Shown: positions 53,740 to 62,900 of the stretch, piece by piece | How the letters are laid out: every line of letters starts with the position of its first letter | Numbering within the stretch: position 1 is the first letter of the stretch | Source of the DNA: an uncultured Collinsella sp. | GTDB taxonomy: Bacteria; Actinomycetota; Coriobacteriia; Coriobacteriales; Coriobacteriaceae | Direction of reading: 5' to 3' | Assembly (NCBI GenBank): GCA_900542905.1 | Contig: UQPF01000009.1 | Coordinates: forward strand, 11,667 to 75,666 | Length of the DNA: 64,000 bases | The notes under the pieces: generated by a model | Database searches by the model: none | The model's input: the letters and a program-made list of their open reading frames with translations, nothing else | Told to the model about the DNA's origin: nothing | Program-made: the position numbers and the translations under genes

Positions 53740-54678
53740 CTAGTCCTGGAAGAGTGCCGTGGACAGGTAGCGCTCGCCGGTGTCGGCGAGCAGCGCCACG
53801 ATGGTCTTGCCCTCGTTCTCGGGGCGCTTGGCCAGCTGCAGGGCGGCCCACACGGCGGCGCCGGACGAAATGCCCACGAGCACGCCCTCCTTGTGGCCCA
53901 CGGCGCGGCCGGTGGCAAAGGCGTCGTCGTTCTCGACGGGGATGATCTCGTCGTAGACCTGGGTGTCGAGGACGTCGGGCACAAAGCCGGCACCGATACC
54001 CTGGATCTTATGCGGGCCGGCCTGGCCCTTGGAGAGCACCGGGGAGGTGGCGGGCTCGACGGCGACGACCTGAATCTCGGGGTTTTGCTCCTTGAGGAAC
54101 TCGCCCACGCCGGTCACGGTGCCGCCGGTGCCGACGCCGGCGACGAAGATGTCGACCTTGCCGTCGGTGTCGTTCCAGATCTCGGGGCCGGTCGTGGCCT
54201 TGTGAATGGCCGGGTTCGCGGGGTTCACAAACTGGCCGGCGATGATGCTGTTGGGGGTCTCCTTCTGCAACTCTTCGGCCTTGGCGATAGCGCCCTTCAT
54301 GCCTTTGGAGCCGTCGGTGAGCACGAGCTGCGCACCGTATGCCTGCATCAGCTTGCGGCGCTCGACGGACATGGTCTCGGGCATGGTGATGATCACCTTG
54401 TAGCCGCGGGCCGCCGCCACCGAAGCGATGCCGACGCCGGTGTTGCCGCTCGTGGGCTCGATGATGGTGTAGTCGCCACCGCGCACGAGCTTGCCGGCCT
54501 TCTCGGCCTCGTCAATCATGTTCTTGGCGACGCGGTCTTTGACGGACCCGGCGGGGTTGAAGTATTCCAGTTTGACGAGCACACGGGCCTTGAGGTCCTC
54601 GTCGGCCTCGAAGTGGGTGAGCTCCAGAAGCGGGGTGTGGCCGATAAGCTGATCGATGGACGTGTAAACATTGCTCAT
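53740..54678 (-). CDS. cysK: Cysteine synthase A (O-acetylserine sulfhydrylase)
   Basis: A 312-residue PLP enzyme that makes cysteine from O-acetylserine and sulfide. The PLP lysine is Lys47 in [16 protein letters not shown] binds the cofactor carboxylate, [10 protein letters not shown] the phosphate, and GISSGAA is conserved. ATG 54678 has GGAGGTTC upstream. It is divergent from an Rrf2-type regulator whose likely operator overlaps the cysK -10. The C-terminal residues (ALFQD) differ from the usual Ile needed to bind CysE. Confidence 0.96.
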   Translation of the reverse strand: MSNVYTSIDQLIGHTPLLELTHFEADEDLKARVLVKLEYFNPAGSVKDRVAKNMIDEAEKAGKLVRGGDYTIIEPTSGNTGVGIASVAAARGYKVIITMPETMSVERRKLMQAYGAQLVLTDGSKGMKGAIAKAEELQKETPNSIIAGQFVNPANPAIHKATTGPEIWNDTDGKVDIFVAGVGTGGTVTGVGEFLKEQNPEIQVVAVEPATSPVLSKGQAGPHKIQGIGAGFVPDVLDTQVYDEIIPVENDDAFATGRAVGHKEGVLVGISSGAAVWAALQLAKRPENEGKTIVALLADTGERYLSTALFQD

Positions 54679-54750
54679 GGTGAACCTCCAAAGTGTTCAA
54701 ATGACTGGATACCGTGTGGTTTTACGGTGTGTGTAGCAGCGAAACCCACA

Positions 54751-54783
54751 AACCTTATAGGTTGTTCGTTTTGCTGTTGGCAA
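54751..54783 (-). promoter_or_regulatory. cysK promoter with candidate Rrf2 operator
   Basis: On the minus strand TTGCCA (54783-54778), an 18-bp spacer and TATAAG (54759-54754) form the promoter. The palindrome AACCTTATAGGTT (54751-54763) covers the -10. Its CC-TAT-GG centre resembles CymR-type sites. An Rrf2 gene is divergently transcribed 170 bp away. Confidence 0.5.
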
Positions 54784-54867
54784 GCATAGTAGACAGTAAA
54801 GCCTAGTAACGCAATAGGAAATAGAAGATTATTACGAGTCGATTAACAATCTTGACGGGAATAGGTA

Positions 54868-54895
54868 TTTTCAAAACCAATTTTTCGGCTAGAAT
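54868..54895 (+). promoter_or_regulatory. Promoter of the Rrf2 regulator gene
   Basis: A -10 TAGAAT (54890-54895) with a weak -35 TTTTCA (54868-54873), 16-bp spacer. TTGACG at 54852 is at the wrong distance. A partial CCTA...TAGG inverted pair is at 54802-54818. Confidence 0.35.
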
Positions 54896-54933
54896 TTCTA
54901 CGAATTAAAAGACCGAAAGGCAGCTATATATAT

Positions 54934-55362
54934 ATGTTGGTTTCCACAAAGGGCAGATATGCCCTGCGCGTTATGGTCGACCTGGCCGAGCACCAGGCGA
55001 CAGGCCGCATCCCGCTTAAAGAGATTGCGGCGCGTCAGGGTATTTCGGAGAAGTACCTCGAGAATATTCTGGCTACGCTCGTGCGCGCCAACATGCTCTC
55101 GGGCATGCGCGGCAAGGGCGGCGGCTATGTGCTCACGCGCCCGCCCGAGCAGTACACGGTGGGCGAGATCTTGCGCCTGACCGAGGGCAGCCTGGCGCCG
55201 GTCGCCTGCCTGGATGGCGACTGCAAGGGTTGTTCGCGCTCTGACGAGTGCCCCACGCTCGACGTGTGGAAGAACCTGGACAAGCTTATCAACGACTACC
55301 TCGACGGTGTGACGCTCGATCAACTTGTCGCTCCCAACGAAGGCTACGACTACGTGATCTAG
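54934..55362 (+). CDS. Rrf2-family transcriptional regulator (IscR/CymR-like)
   Basis: 142 residues with a winged HTH (STKGRYALRVMVDLAEH, IAARQGISEKYLENIL, GKGGGYVL). Four Cys follow in CLDGDCKGCSRSDEC (Cys92, 97, 100, 106), close to the IscR Fe-S ligand region. It may sense Fe-S status or, like CymR, cysteine supply; the neighbour cysK favours the latter. ATG 54934 is the clear start, although the upstream site (AAAGG, 15 nt away) is weak. Confidence 0.88.
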   Translation: MLVSTKGRYALRVMVDLAEHQATGRIPLKEIAARQGISEKYLENILATLVRANMLSGMRGKGGGYVLTRPPEQYTVGEILRLTEGSLAPVACLDGDCKGCSRSDECPTLDVWKNLDKLINDYLDGVTLDQLVAPNEGYDYVI

Positions 55363-55367
55363 CCCAC

Positions 55368-55398
55368 CTGCCATTTGGGGACGGGGTGGAAATGGCAG
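55368..55398. repeat. Short palindrome (family E)
   Basis: CTGCCATTT (55368-55376) and AAATGGCAG (55390-55398) flank GGGGACGGGGTGG, starting 6 nt after the Rrf2 stop. The GGGGACGG loop is shared with family F. Confidence 0.55.
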
Positions 55399-55430
55399 AT
55401 TCTCTCGCCCTTTGAGACTTGGCAAATAAG

Positions 55431-55469
55431 AAGGCCGCCCATTTTTGCGATGGGCGGCCTTCGTTTTGG
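55431..55469. terminator. Bidirectional terminator between Rrf2 and holin-like genes
   Basis: The 13-bp stem GAAGGCCGCCCAT / ATGGGCGGCCTTC has A-rich and T-rich flanks. Confidence 0.85.
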
Positions 55470-55502
55470 GCTGTTGAGACGGGCGCGGCCGGAATGGCCG
55501 TT

Positions 55503-55868
55503 TTAGCCCTCGGCGATGCTGTCGAGGATGCTGCGCATGATGGACACCAGGATGCTGCCCATAAAGGCCGATCCAAAGCTGGCGATGGAGATACCCGCGC
55601 CCAGCAGATTGACCGACAGATAGCTGGCCAGCTCGAGCATAAAGCTGTTGACTACGAGCTGAAAAATACCCAGCGTAATGATCGTGAGCGGCAGCGAGAT
55701 GACCGTCAGGAACGGCTTGACGAGCGAATCGACGATGTTCAGGAACAGTCCCACGAAGGCGAAACAGACCCAGGCCTCGGCAAAACCGAAGGGCTGGATG
55801 CCGGGAACGAGGAACGTGGCAATCGCGATGGCGATCGAGGTAAAGAGCCAGTTAAGCATAAAGCGCAT
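55503..55868 (-). CDS. Phage holin superfamily IV-like membrane protein
   Basis: 121 residues with four membrane helices. Motifs typical of PF04020: WLFTSIAIAIATFLVPGI, FVGLFLNIVDSLVKPFL, LPLTIITLGIFQLVVNSFML and ASFGSAFMGSILVSI. Despite the name these are ordinary chromosomal proteins of unknown role. ATG 55868 has AAAGGA 9 nt upstream. No phage genes are near. The 324-bp gap 55869-56192 holds only its 5' region and a weak TAAACT (56082) for the next gene. Confidence 0.85.
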   Translation of the reverse strand: MRFMLNWLFTSIAIAIATFLVPGIQPFGFAEAWVCFAFVGLFLNIVDSLVKPFLTVISLPLTIITLGIFQLVVNSFMLELASYLSVNLLGAGISIASFGSAFMGSILVSIMRSILDSIAEG

Positions 55869-56192
55869 GGTGTGAATCCTTTCTTGCGCAGGGTGCGTCG
55901 GTGTCGCGTGAAGCGGTTTGCTGCGGCAGCTTGGACGGCCGCTCGGGTGTGCCGCCTTGTTCGGCCGCCCATTGTCTCAGATATTCGTGGAGCTTACGTG
56001 CGCATTCGGTTTCAAAACGGCGTTCGTCCTAGAAAATGCGCCGCTGGCAGAGAGTTTTGTCGCTTTAGTTTGGTGGTGTGCTAAACTGCTACGGGCAAAA
56101 GCCACACGCGTTGCCCTATTGCATAGAACGGGCGAACGATGCCCGATGTCAGTATCAACTTCGATGCCTTTTGGCGGGTTTGGCGGTGATCG

Positions 56193-56492
56193 ATGAATAT
56201 CGAGAACATGTTTGACAAGCCTGATGTCAAGCAGCTGGTCCACGCATTTAGTCTTTTGGATGACGAGAAGGATATCCAAGCGTTTTTGACCGATATCTGC
56301 ACGCCGCGCGAGATCTGCGATCTATCGCAGCGTCTGCAGGTTGCGCGTTATCTGGATGAGGGCGAGCCTTATGTTGAGGTTCAGGCCCGCACCGGCGCTT
56401 CGTCCACTACGGTGAGCCGCGTTTCAAAGGCACTCAACGGCGAGTACGGCGGCTATCGCAAGATCCTCATCAAACTGGAGGATGGCGAGTAG
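56193..56492 (+). CDS. YerC/YecD family TrpR-related protein
   Basis: A 99-residue small DNA-binding protein: LTDICTPREICDLSQRLQVA, then VQARTGASSTTVSRVSKAL as the TrpR-type helix-turn-helix. The family is called YerC/YecD; targets are unknown. ATG 56193 has GGCGG 7-8 nt upstream. A single-gene unit ending at a terminator. Confidence 0.9.
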   Translation: MNIENMFDKPDVKQLVHAFSLLDDEKDIQAFLTDICTPREICDLSQRLQVARYLDEGEPYVEVQARTGASSTTVSRVSKALNGEYGGYRKILIKLEDGE

Positions 56493-56520
56493 GCCAGCGG
56501 CAACAAACGAATTGCGCAGA

Positions 56521-56546
56521 ACCGTCCCTTCGGGGGCGGTTTTTTG
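56521..56546 (+). terminator. Intrinsic terminator after the YerC-like gene
   Basis: ACCGTCCC-TTCG-GGGGCGGT (one G-U pair) is followed by T6. Confidence 0.85.
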
Positions 56547-56548
56547 AT

Positions 56549-56626
56549 CCTTTGGGGACGGAGGAAAACGGATCGCTGGGTTAGACTGACCTCCTCGGTG
56601 ATCCATTTTCCTCCGTCTCCAAGGGG
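56549..56626. repeat. Palindromic element, family F, complete copy
   Basis: The left arm (56549-56575, GACGGAGGAAAACGGATC core) and right arm (about 56599-56625, GATCCATTTTCCTCCGTC core) pair over about 26 bp with few mismatches; the loop is about 23 nt. A half copy is at 38470. It lies between YerC and addB. Confidence 0.75.
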
Positions 56627-56713
56627 TCAAATCTGTTGGCGTGGGGCAAATCTGTCCGCGCGGGCGGGTAGGATGGAAACATTGAATATTGCGAACGGTT
56701 TGAGTGGAGGACC

Positions 56714-59700
56714 ATGCCTGTTCGAATCTATACCACCAACGCCGGCGCGGATTTGAGCGATGCCGAGGCGGCGCTGCTTGCCGACCTTATTGCCCGCCAC
56801 GGGCGTGCCGTGCTGCTGGCGCCAACGTTTGCTGAGCTCGACCTGTGCCGTCATGATGCGGCGGAAGCCGGCGTTTCGCTGGGTATTGACTACAAGACGC
56901 CTACATCGTGGCTTCGCTCGCTTTGGGAGCTTTTGGGCGACGGGCGCGGTTTCGTCGACAACCTGCAGCGCCAGATGCTGTTTTCGGACATGGTAGCGCG
57001 CCTCGACGACGCCGACCTGCAGCCGCTTTCGCGCAGCCAGGGCACGGTGCGTATGCTCGCGCGTATGGCTCGCGATGTGCTGCCGGGTGTGGCAGGGACA
57101 GGCACCGAGCGTTGCTGCGACAACGTTTGCAAGCCCAAGCCCAAAAGCGACGCCGAGGCTCGCGTGTTTGAACTTTTGTGCGCCTATGCGCGCGGTTTGG
57201 ACCGTCGAGATATGGTCGAGCCCTGCGAGGCGGCTGACATTATGGCCGATGCCCTGGCCGATAACCTGCCGGCGTGCACCCGCGCCGTATGCGTGCGCGG
57301 TATCACGTCGTTTACGCACGGCCTGCTCGAGCTGCTGTCTGCCGTGGCGAACAATGGGGGAGAGGTCGTCGTACTGCTTGCCTGCGAGCAGGCGGCGATG
57401 CGCGAGGAGCTTGCCGCGGCATTTGATGCCCGCGGTGTGCTGTTCGAGGCCGCGCCGCTGAGGGAGGACGCCGTCGCGTCTGATGCCGCTTGCGGGACCG
57501 CCGCTCAGCCTGCCTTTATTGAGGTCGCCGGCCCCCATGCCCGTGCCCATGCTTATGCGGACGCCATCGATAAGTTGGCGAAAACGCACAAGGAGTCCAA
57601 GGACGATAAGGCTGCTGCAACGCCCGCCGACCCCGTACGCGTGCTCGTTGTTTCTGCCCGGGCACCCCAGCTGTTCGGTGAGCTCGCCTCTCGTCTGGCG
57701 GCTCGTCATATCGCTGCCGAGACAGTTGAGTTCACGGCGTTTTCTCAATCCATTGCGGGCAGGCAGTTCACGGCGCTCGCCAACCTGATCGAGCGTATGA
57801 AGGCCGCCGACGAAGGGGCAGCTTCTAAGACTGAGTGGTGGCCCGCGCCGGAGCTTACCGACTGGATTTACAGTCCGCTTTCGGGCGCTGATGCCGTCAA
57901 TGCCCGTACCTTCGATAAGAATATGCGTCTCTCGCGCAGCAAGACTACCGCGGGCGTTAAGAGCCTGCTGCAGAGCGTCCAAGGCCAGGTGAGGGGCGCG
58001 CGCAAGGCGGCGAGCGACGAGAACTGGTTTAAGAACGTGCCGTGCGTGGTCTCGGACGTGTTCCAGGCGCTGTGGCGTGACGAGCCCGTGACGGCGCTCA
58101 AGGCCATGCTTGCCGTTGCCGAGGCGTTGCCCGATCGCTCGCTGGGCAGCTTGGATGGCCAAGCCCGTCGCCAAGCGGAGGTGGCCCTGCTGCGCCACGT
58201 CATCGGCATCCTTATGAATGGCGCCCGCGCGCTCGACGTGTCGCAGGCCGCGATCGTGCCCGTGCTCGATGGCATTCGCACCAAGGTGGACAAGCGTAGT
58301 ACCGCCTACGATTACGAGACCTACGAGGTTGACCGTGCGCCACGTGCTCAGGTTCGTTTTGCTTCGCTTGCCGATGCGGCGGCTCTGCGCCCCGGCAGCT
58401 ACGATGCTGTGCTGTTTGCCGATGTCGATCTGGACAGCTATCCGCTCTCGCACGAGGAGGGACCGCTGGCTACGCTGACGGCGAGCCTTGGTCGCGAGGG
58501 CGTGACGCTTGAGCCTGCGGCCCTGCTGCGCGTGCGCTTTGGCCGTGCGATGCAAGCGTCGCGTGGTCCGGTTGCGCTCGCCCGCGTGACGCACGATCGC
58601 CAGGCGCGCGAGTGCTATCCGGCTGCCGTGTGGACCGAGCTGCGGGCGCACGCCGAGGCCGCTGACGCCGACAAGGCCGCTGACGATGCTAGGGCCGCTG
58701 ACGATGCTAAGGCCGCTGACGATGCTAAGGCCACTGGTGACGCTAAGGCCGCTGACGCCGACAAGGCGAAGTGCGTGGGTGAGGGCGATATCGTAAGGGA
58801 CTTCGATCCCGCGGCAGGCGAAGGTCTCAAGCGCGAGCGCGTGACCTGTGAAGCCCCTCAGCATCTGAGTGCCGAGGCCGTGCCGTATTTGGTCCTGCGC
58901 CGTCGCGATGGCGAGGGCGAGGGCGCGCCGCTCGTGCCGCGCCTGACGTCCGCCTCGCAGATCGAGGCCTATTCCACCTGCCCGCTGTGCTGGTTCGTCT
59001 CGTATCGCGTCAAACCTCAGTCCATCGATGCGGGCTTTGGCAACATGGAGAAGGGCAACTTTGTCCATGACGTGCTGGAGCACTTGCATGCACGTCTTCC
59101 GCAGGAGGGCATGGAGCGCGTGACGCCCATGAATCTGCCGCGCGCGCAGGGGCTGTTGCGCGAGGTCTTTGCCGAGACCCTGGCCGAGCATGCGGGCAAG
59201 CGCGGTACCGAGGGCCCGCTGGTGCCGCTCTCTCCAGTGGAGGAGCGCCAGGTGGCTGAGATCTTGCCGCAGCTGGAGGGCGTGCTTGCCTACGAGTCCG
59301 AGGCGCTCACCCCCTTTGCTCCGCGCTACCTGGAGTTTGCGTTCAACGAGCTCCAGGTCGAGTATGCCGGTTGGCCGCTCGGCGGGCGCATCGACCGCGT
59401 GGATGTGGATGCCGAGAATCGCGCCGTGGTAATCGACTACAAGCATCGCACGGGCGTTGAGGAGTTTAAACTCGCCGACCCCACGGTGCGCGACGAGGAA
59501 TCGGGCGAGGCCGCCATCGACGACCCGCGGTGGCTGCCGCCCCATACCCAGACGCTTATCTATGCGCAGGCCATGCGCCGGGCGCTGGATCTGGATGCCC
59601 GTGCGGCGCTCTATTTTTCGACCAAGGGCGGCAAACCGGCGCTGCGCGGCGCCGCGAGTGCCGAGCTGCTCGAGGAGGAGCGTGGTGACGGCCGCATCCC

Positions 59701-59902
59701 GGGGCTTAAGAAGGGCTTTCCCGGCGAGGGTGGCAGCATGGACTTCGACGCCCTGCTCGATCGCGTGGAGGCCGGCATCGCCGAGCGCCTGCACGAACTC
59801 GAGGCAGGCGACGTTGCCGCCGTCGACCCGACGTCGGCTCAGGCCGCGCATGCGCGCTGCTCGTATAACCACGAAGGAACGTTTGTAAGGAGGGACGTGT
59901 AG
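56714..59902 (+). CDS. addB: AddB-like nuclease subunit (PD-(D/E)XK)
   Basis: A 1062-residue partner of the AddA helicase in double-strand break processing. The C-terminal nuclease domain shows SASQIEAYSTCPLCWFVSY, then GNFVHDVLEHL, GGRIDRVDV and VVIDYKHRTG (catalytic Asp/Lys). The N-terminal region is a degenerate helicase fold without a Walker A motif. The usual Cys quartet for the Fe-S staple is not complete (TCPLC and one late Cys in ARCSYNH). ATG 56714 has GGAGG 4 nt upstream. Residues about 650-685 are a six-fold ADDAKA-type repeat. It lies 3 nt before addA. Confidence 0.82.
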   Translation: MPVRIYTTNAGADLSDAEAALLADLIARHGRAVLLAPTFAELDLCRHDAAEAGVSLGIDYKTPTSWLRSLWELLGDGRGFVDNLQRQMLFSDMVARLDDADLQPLSRSQGTVRMLARMARDVLPGVAGTGTERCCDNVCKPKPKSDAEARVFELLCAYARGLDRRDMVEPCEAADIMADALADNLPACTRAVCVRGITSFTHGLLELLSAVANNGGEVVVLLACEQAAMREELAAAFDARGVLFEAAPLREDAVASDAACGTAAQPAFIEVAGPHARAHAYADAIDKLAKTHKESKDDKAAATPADPVRVLVVSARAPQLFGELASRLAARHIAAETVEFTAFSQSIAGRQFTALANLIERMKAADEGAASKTEWWPAPELTDWIYSPLSGADAVNARTFDKNMRLSRSKTTAGVKSLLQSVQGQVRGARKAASDENWFKNVPCVVSDVFQALWRDEPVTALKAMLAVAEALPDRSLGSLDGQARRQAEVALLRHVIGILMNGARALDVSQAAIVPVLDGIRTKVDKRSTAYDYETYEVDRAPRAQVRFASLADAAALRPGSYDAVLFADVDLDSYPLSHEEGPLATLTASLGREGVTLEPAALLRVRFGRAMQASRGPVALARVTHDRQARECYPAAVWTELRAHAEAADADKAADDARAADDAKAADDAKATGDAKAADADKAKCVGEGDIVRDFDPAAGEGLKRERVTCEAPQHLSAEAVPYLVLRRRDGEGEGAPLVPRLTSASQIEAYSTCPLCWFVSYRVKPQSIDAGFGNMEKGNFVHDVLEHLHARLPQEGMERVTPMNLPRAQGLLREVFAETLAEHAGKRGTEGPLVPLSPVEERQVAEILPQLEGVLAYESEALTPFAPRYLEFAFNELQVEYAGWPLGGRIDRVDVDAENRAVVIDYKHRTGVEEFKLADPTVRDEESGEAAIDDPRWLPPHTQTLIYAQAMRRALDLDARAALYFSTKGGKPALRGAASAELLEEERGDGRIPGLKKGFPGEGGSMDFDALLDRVEAGIAERLHELEAGDVAAVDPTSAQAAHARCSYNHEGTFVRRDV
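58661..58768 (+). repeat. Six-fold 18-bp in-frame repeat inside addB
   Basis: Consecutive 18-bp units (GCTGACGATGCTAAGGCC and variants) begin at 58661, 58679, 58697, 58715, 58733 and 58751, each encoding an ADDAKA-like hexapeptide. Two units are identical. It forms a charged flexible linker before the nuclease domain. Confidence 0.9.
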
Positions 59903-59905
59903 ACC

Positions 59906-62900
59906 ATGGATCTTTCGACTTTGATGCCGCAACAACTGCAAGTCGTCAAAACGCTCGACCGTCCGCTGTTTGTCTCGGCGGGCGCCGGTTCGGGCAAGAC
60001 CTTTACCCTCACGCGCCGCATCGTCTACGCGCTCTCGCCCGAATCCGGTCCGTTTGTCGAGCATCTGGATCAGGTGCTCGCCATTACCTTTACCAAAGAT
60101 GCCGCGGCCGAGATTCGCGACCGCGTGCGTCGCGCGCTTATCGAAGAGAGTATGGACGAGGAGGCCCTGACCGTCGACGACGCTTGGATCTCGACCATTC
60201 ACGGTATGTGTTCGCGCATCCTGCGCGCGCATGCGTTGGAGCTGGGCATCGATCCCGAGTTCACGGTGCTTACCGATACCGATGAGCTTATGGATCAGGC
60301 TGTTGAGCATGTGCTGGCCCGCGCGACGGCGCCCGATGCCGCCCCCGAGCTCGCGGCATCGCTCAAGGCCCTCTACGCCTGGTATCCCATGGCGGGCGAG
60401 GGCGGTCCCTTTGGCGCCGGCACGACCATCAAGGGTCTGGTGCGCGACCTGCTGGAGCTCTCGAGCCAGCTGCCGGGCGGTATGGACGACGTGCGCGTGG
60501 CGCGCGGCCAGGCCGACACCTCGGCCCTTGCCGATGCCTATCGATCGGCGTTGGGCGCAAGCAAGGCCGCGACCGAAAAAGCGCAGACGGCGCTCGATGC
60601 CATCGACGCGTTCGAGGCGAGCGGCAAGACCATGGCCGATGCGGCGCGACTCATGATGTCGTGCACCATGCCGCGCGCGAGCAAGGCATTCCCTAAGGAG
60701 CAGGTGGAGCTACTCAAGGCAGAGGCCGCCGATGCGTTTATCAATATCGTGCTGGCCTGCGGCGGTCCCGCGCTCGAGGCACTGGTGGGGCTTGCCCGTG
60801 CTGTAGAGGCTGAGTACCGCGCGCTCAAGGCCGGCCAGTCTGCCCTCGACAACAACGATCTGCTGCGCATGGCCTACGAGGCCCTGCGCGATTACCCGGC
60901 CATCCGAGCGGCATACGAGGGTCGCTTTAAGATGGTCATGATCGATGAGTTCCAGGATACCGATCAGATGCAGGTCGACCTGATCCGTTACCTGACGGGT
61001 GCGGGGGAGCGCGCGTTGTGTACCGTAGGCGATGCACAGCAGTCGATCTACCGCTTCCGCGGGGCGGAGGTCGAGGTGTTCCGTCGCCAGGAGCGCAAGG
61101 TGGGCTCGTCTGCCGCGCCCGAGGCGACTGCCGCGGCCGACGCCCCTGCTGGCGAGCTCGTTAAGCTCGTGCGCAACTTCCGCAGCCACGACGAGGTGCT
61201 ACGCTATGTGGCTCGCGTCTTCGACGGCGACGACGGCGGCCTGATGCAGGGCTTTTTGGATCTTGAGGCGAGCGACGGCCGCAAGGACACGCTGGTGGCA
61301 GACGCCTCGCGTCGTCAGGCCCTCTTTGTTGCCGGCGGCAGTACGCAGGAGCGCACACAGGCCAAGGCCCGCGCGATCGCAGAGCGGCTCCGCGCGCTTG
61401 CCGATGCCGGTCAGCCCCAGGGCGGCATGGTGCTGCTGCTGGGCCGCATGACCAACGCCGACGTCTATGCCCAGGCTTTCCGCGACCAAGGACTCGACTG
61501 CGTGATCGCGGGTGGCTCGGTCTTTGCCCAGGCAGCCGAGGTGCAGACGGTGCGCGCCCTAGTCTGCGCGCTCGCCAATCCGGCCGATACGGCGCAGGGC
61601 CTTATGCCGCTGCTGGCCTCGCCGATGTTTGCACTCGGCGCCCAGGAGTTCCTGGCGCTGGCGACCAAGCTGGACGACCAGACGGGGGAGACCTCGCGCC
61701 GCAACATCGACGCGGGCATCATGAGCGATTCCGATGTGCCGGGCTTGCAGAGCCTGCCGCTCGTGACGCGCGCCCGCGAGGTGCTATGCTATGCGCTTCG
61801 TCGTGTGGGCCGCGATTCGTTCGCGGCGATCGCGCGCGACGTGGTCAACGCTTCGGGCTGGTTTGTGCGTCTGGCACAGCGTGGTCCCGAGGGCAAGGCC
61901 ATTGCCGCCAACGTGCTCAAGGCGCTCGATGCTGTGGTTGAGGCCGAGGCCGAGTTCGGTAACTCGCCGCGCTCCATTGCGCTGGCCTTTGACCGCTTCC
62001 TGGCGGGCAAGGAAGCCCCGGGCGCGCTCAACGAGGAGGGTGACGGCGCGGTACGCATCATGACCGTGCATGCGTCCAAGGGCCTGGAGTATCCGGTCGT
62101 GGCGGTTGCGGAGTGCTTTGGCGTGCGCAAATCGTCCGGTGCGGCACAGATGGGTCGCGCCGAGGGCGGAGCGCAGGTCGTGGCACTGCCTGCACGCTTC
62201 GACGGCGTTAAACTCGCGGACGGCACGTTCGTAAAGGGCGATGACGTCAAAAAGCAGTTTGAGCACGCGTTTAAGGGCAAGGGCACGTCGCTGTGGCTGC
62301 CGCCAGAGCTCATGGAGGATGTCTGCGCGACGGGTTCTCCCGCCGAGGCATTTGCTCACTTGCGCAACGACGACCTGCAGCTTTCGCTCGAGGAGCGGGC
62401 TCGTCTGCTTTATGTCGCCATGACGCGAGCGCGCGAGCTGGTCATTCTGGCGATGGATGCCGGCGTGAGCCGCGGCAAGCTGTGCGCGCCGACCTTCGAT
62501 GTCGAGACCGATCTGACCTACGACGTGCTGCGTCGTATTCTGCCGACGGACGGCCTGGACATGCCGCAGCTCGATGCCGACCGTTTGGTGTTCGACAACT
62601 CCCAGCCGGGCGACTACGAGCTCATCTCGCTGGCTGACTTTGCTTTTGGCGAGCAGTCGTTTGAGGCCAATGCTTCGCTTGATGCCGAAGGCAGGCTTGT
62701 CCGCGGCGATGCGGAGCCGGAGGGTGCCGGTGCGGATGCCCGCGCCGCCGTTCCCGGTCCTGCCGACCCCGAGCCCGATGCGTTTGAGCTCGTGTATCCC
62801 CAGGCGGTGGGCGTGCGCATGGGCACCTGCCCGTATCCGGCGCGCGATTCGTACAGCTACTCGTCAATTGCCGCGGCGCTGCATGCCGAGTCCGAGGACC

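Noticed and set aside
55503..55868. Prophage remnant because of the holin family name
   Set aside because: PF04020 proteins are common chromosomal membrane proteins and no phage structural, lysis or integrase gene is nearby.
56627..60310. Minus-strand frame of 1227 codons opposite addB
   Set aside because: Antisense shadow of addB and the start of addA; it also crosses the family F palindrome and the addB promoter region.
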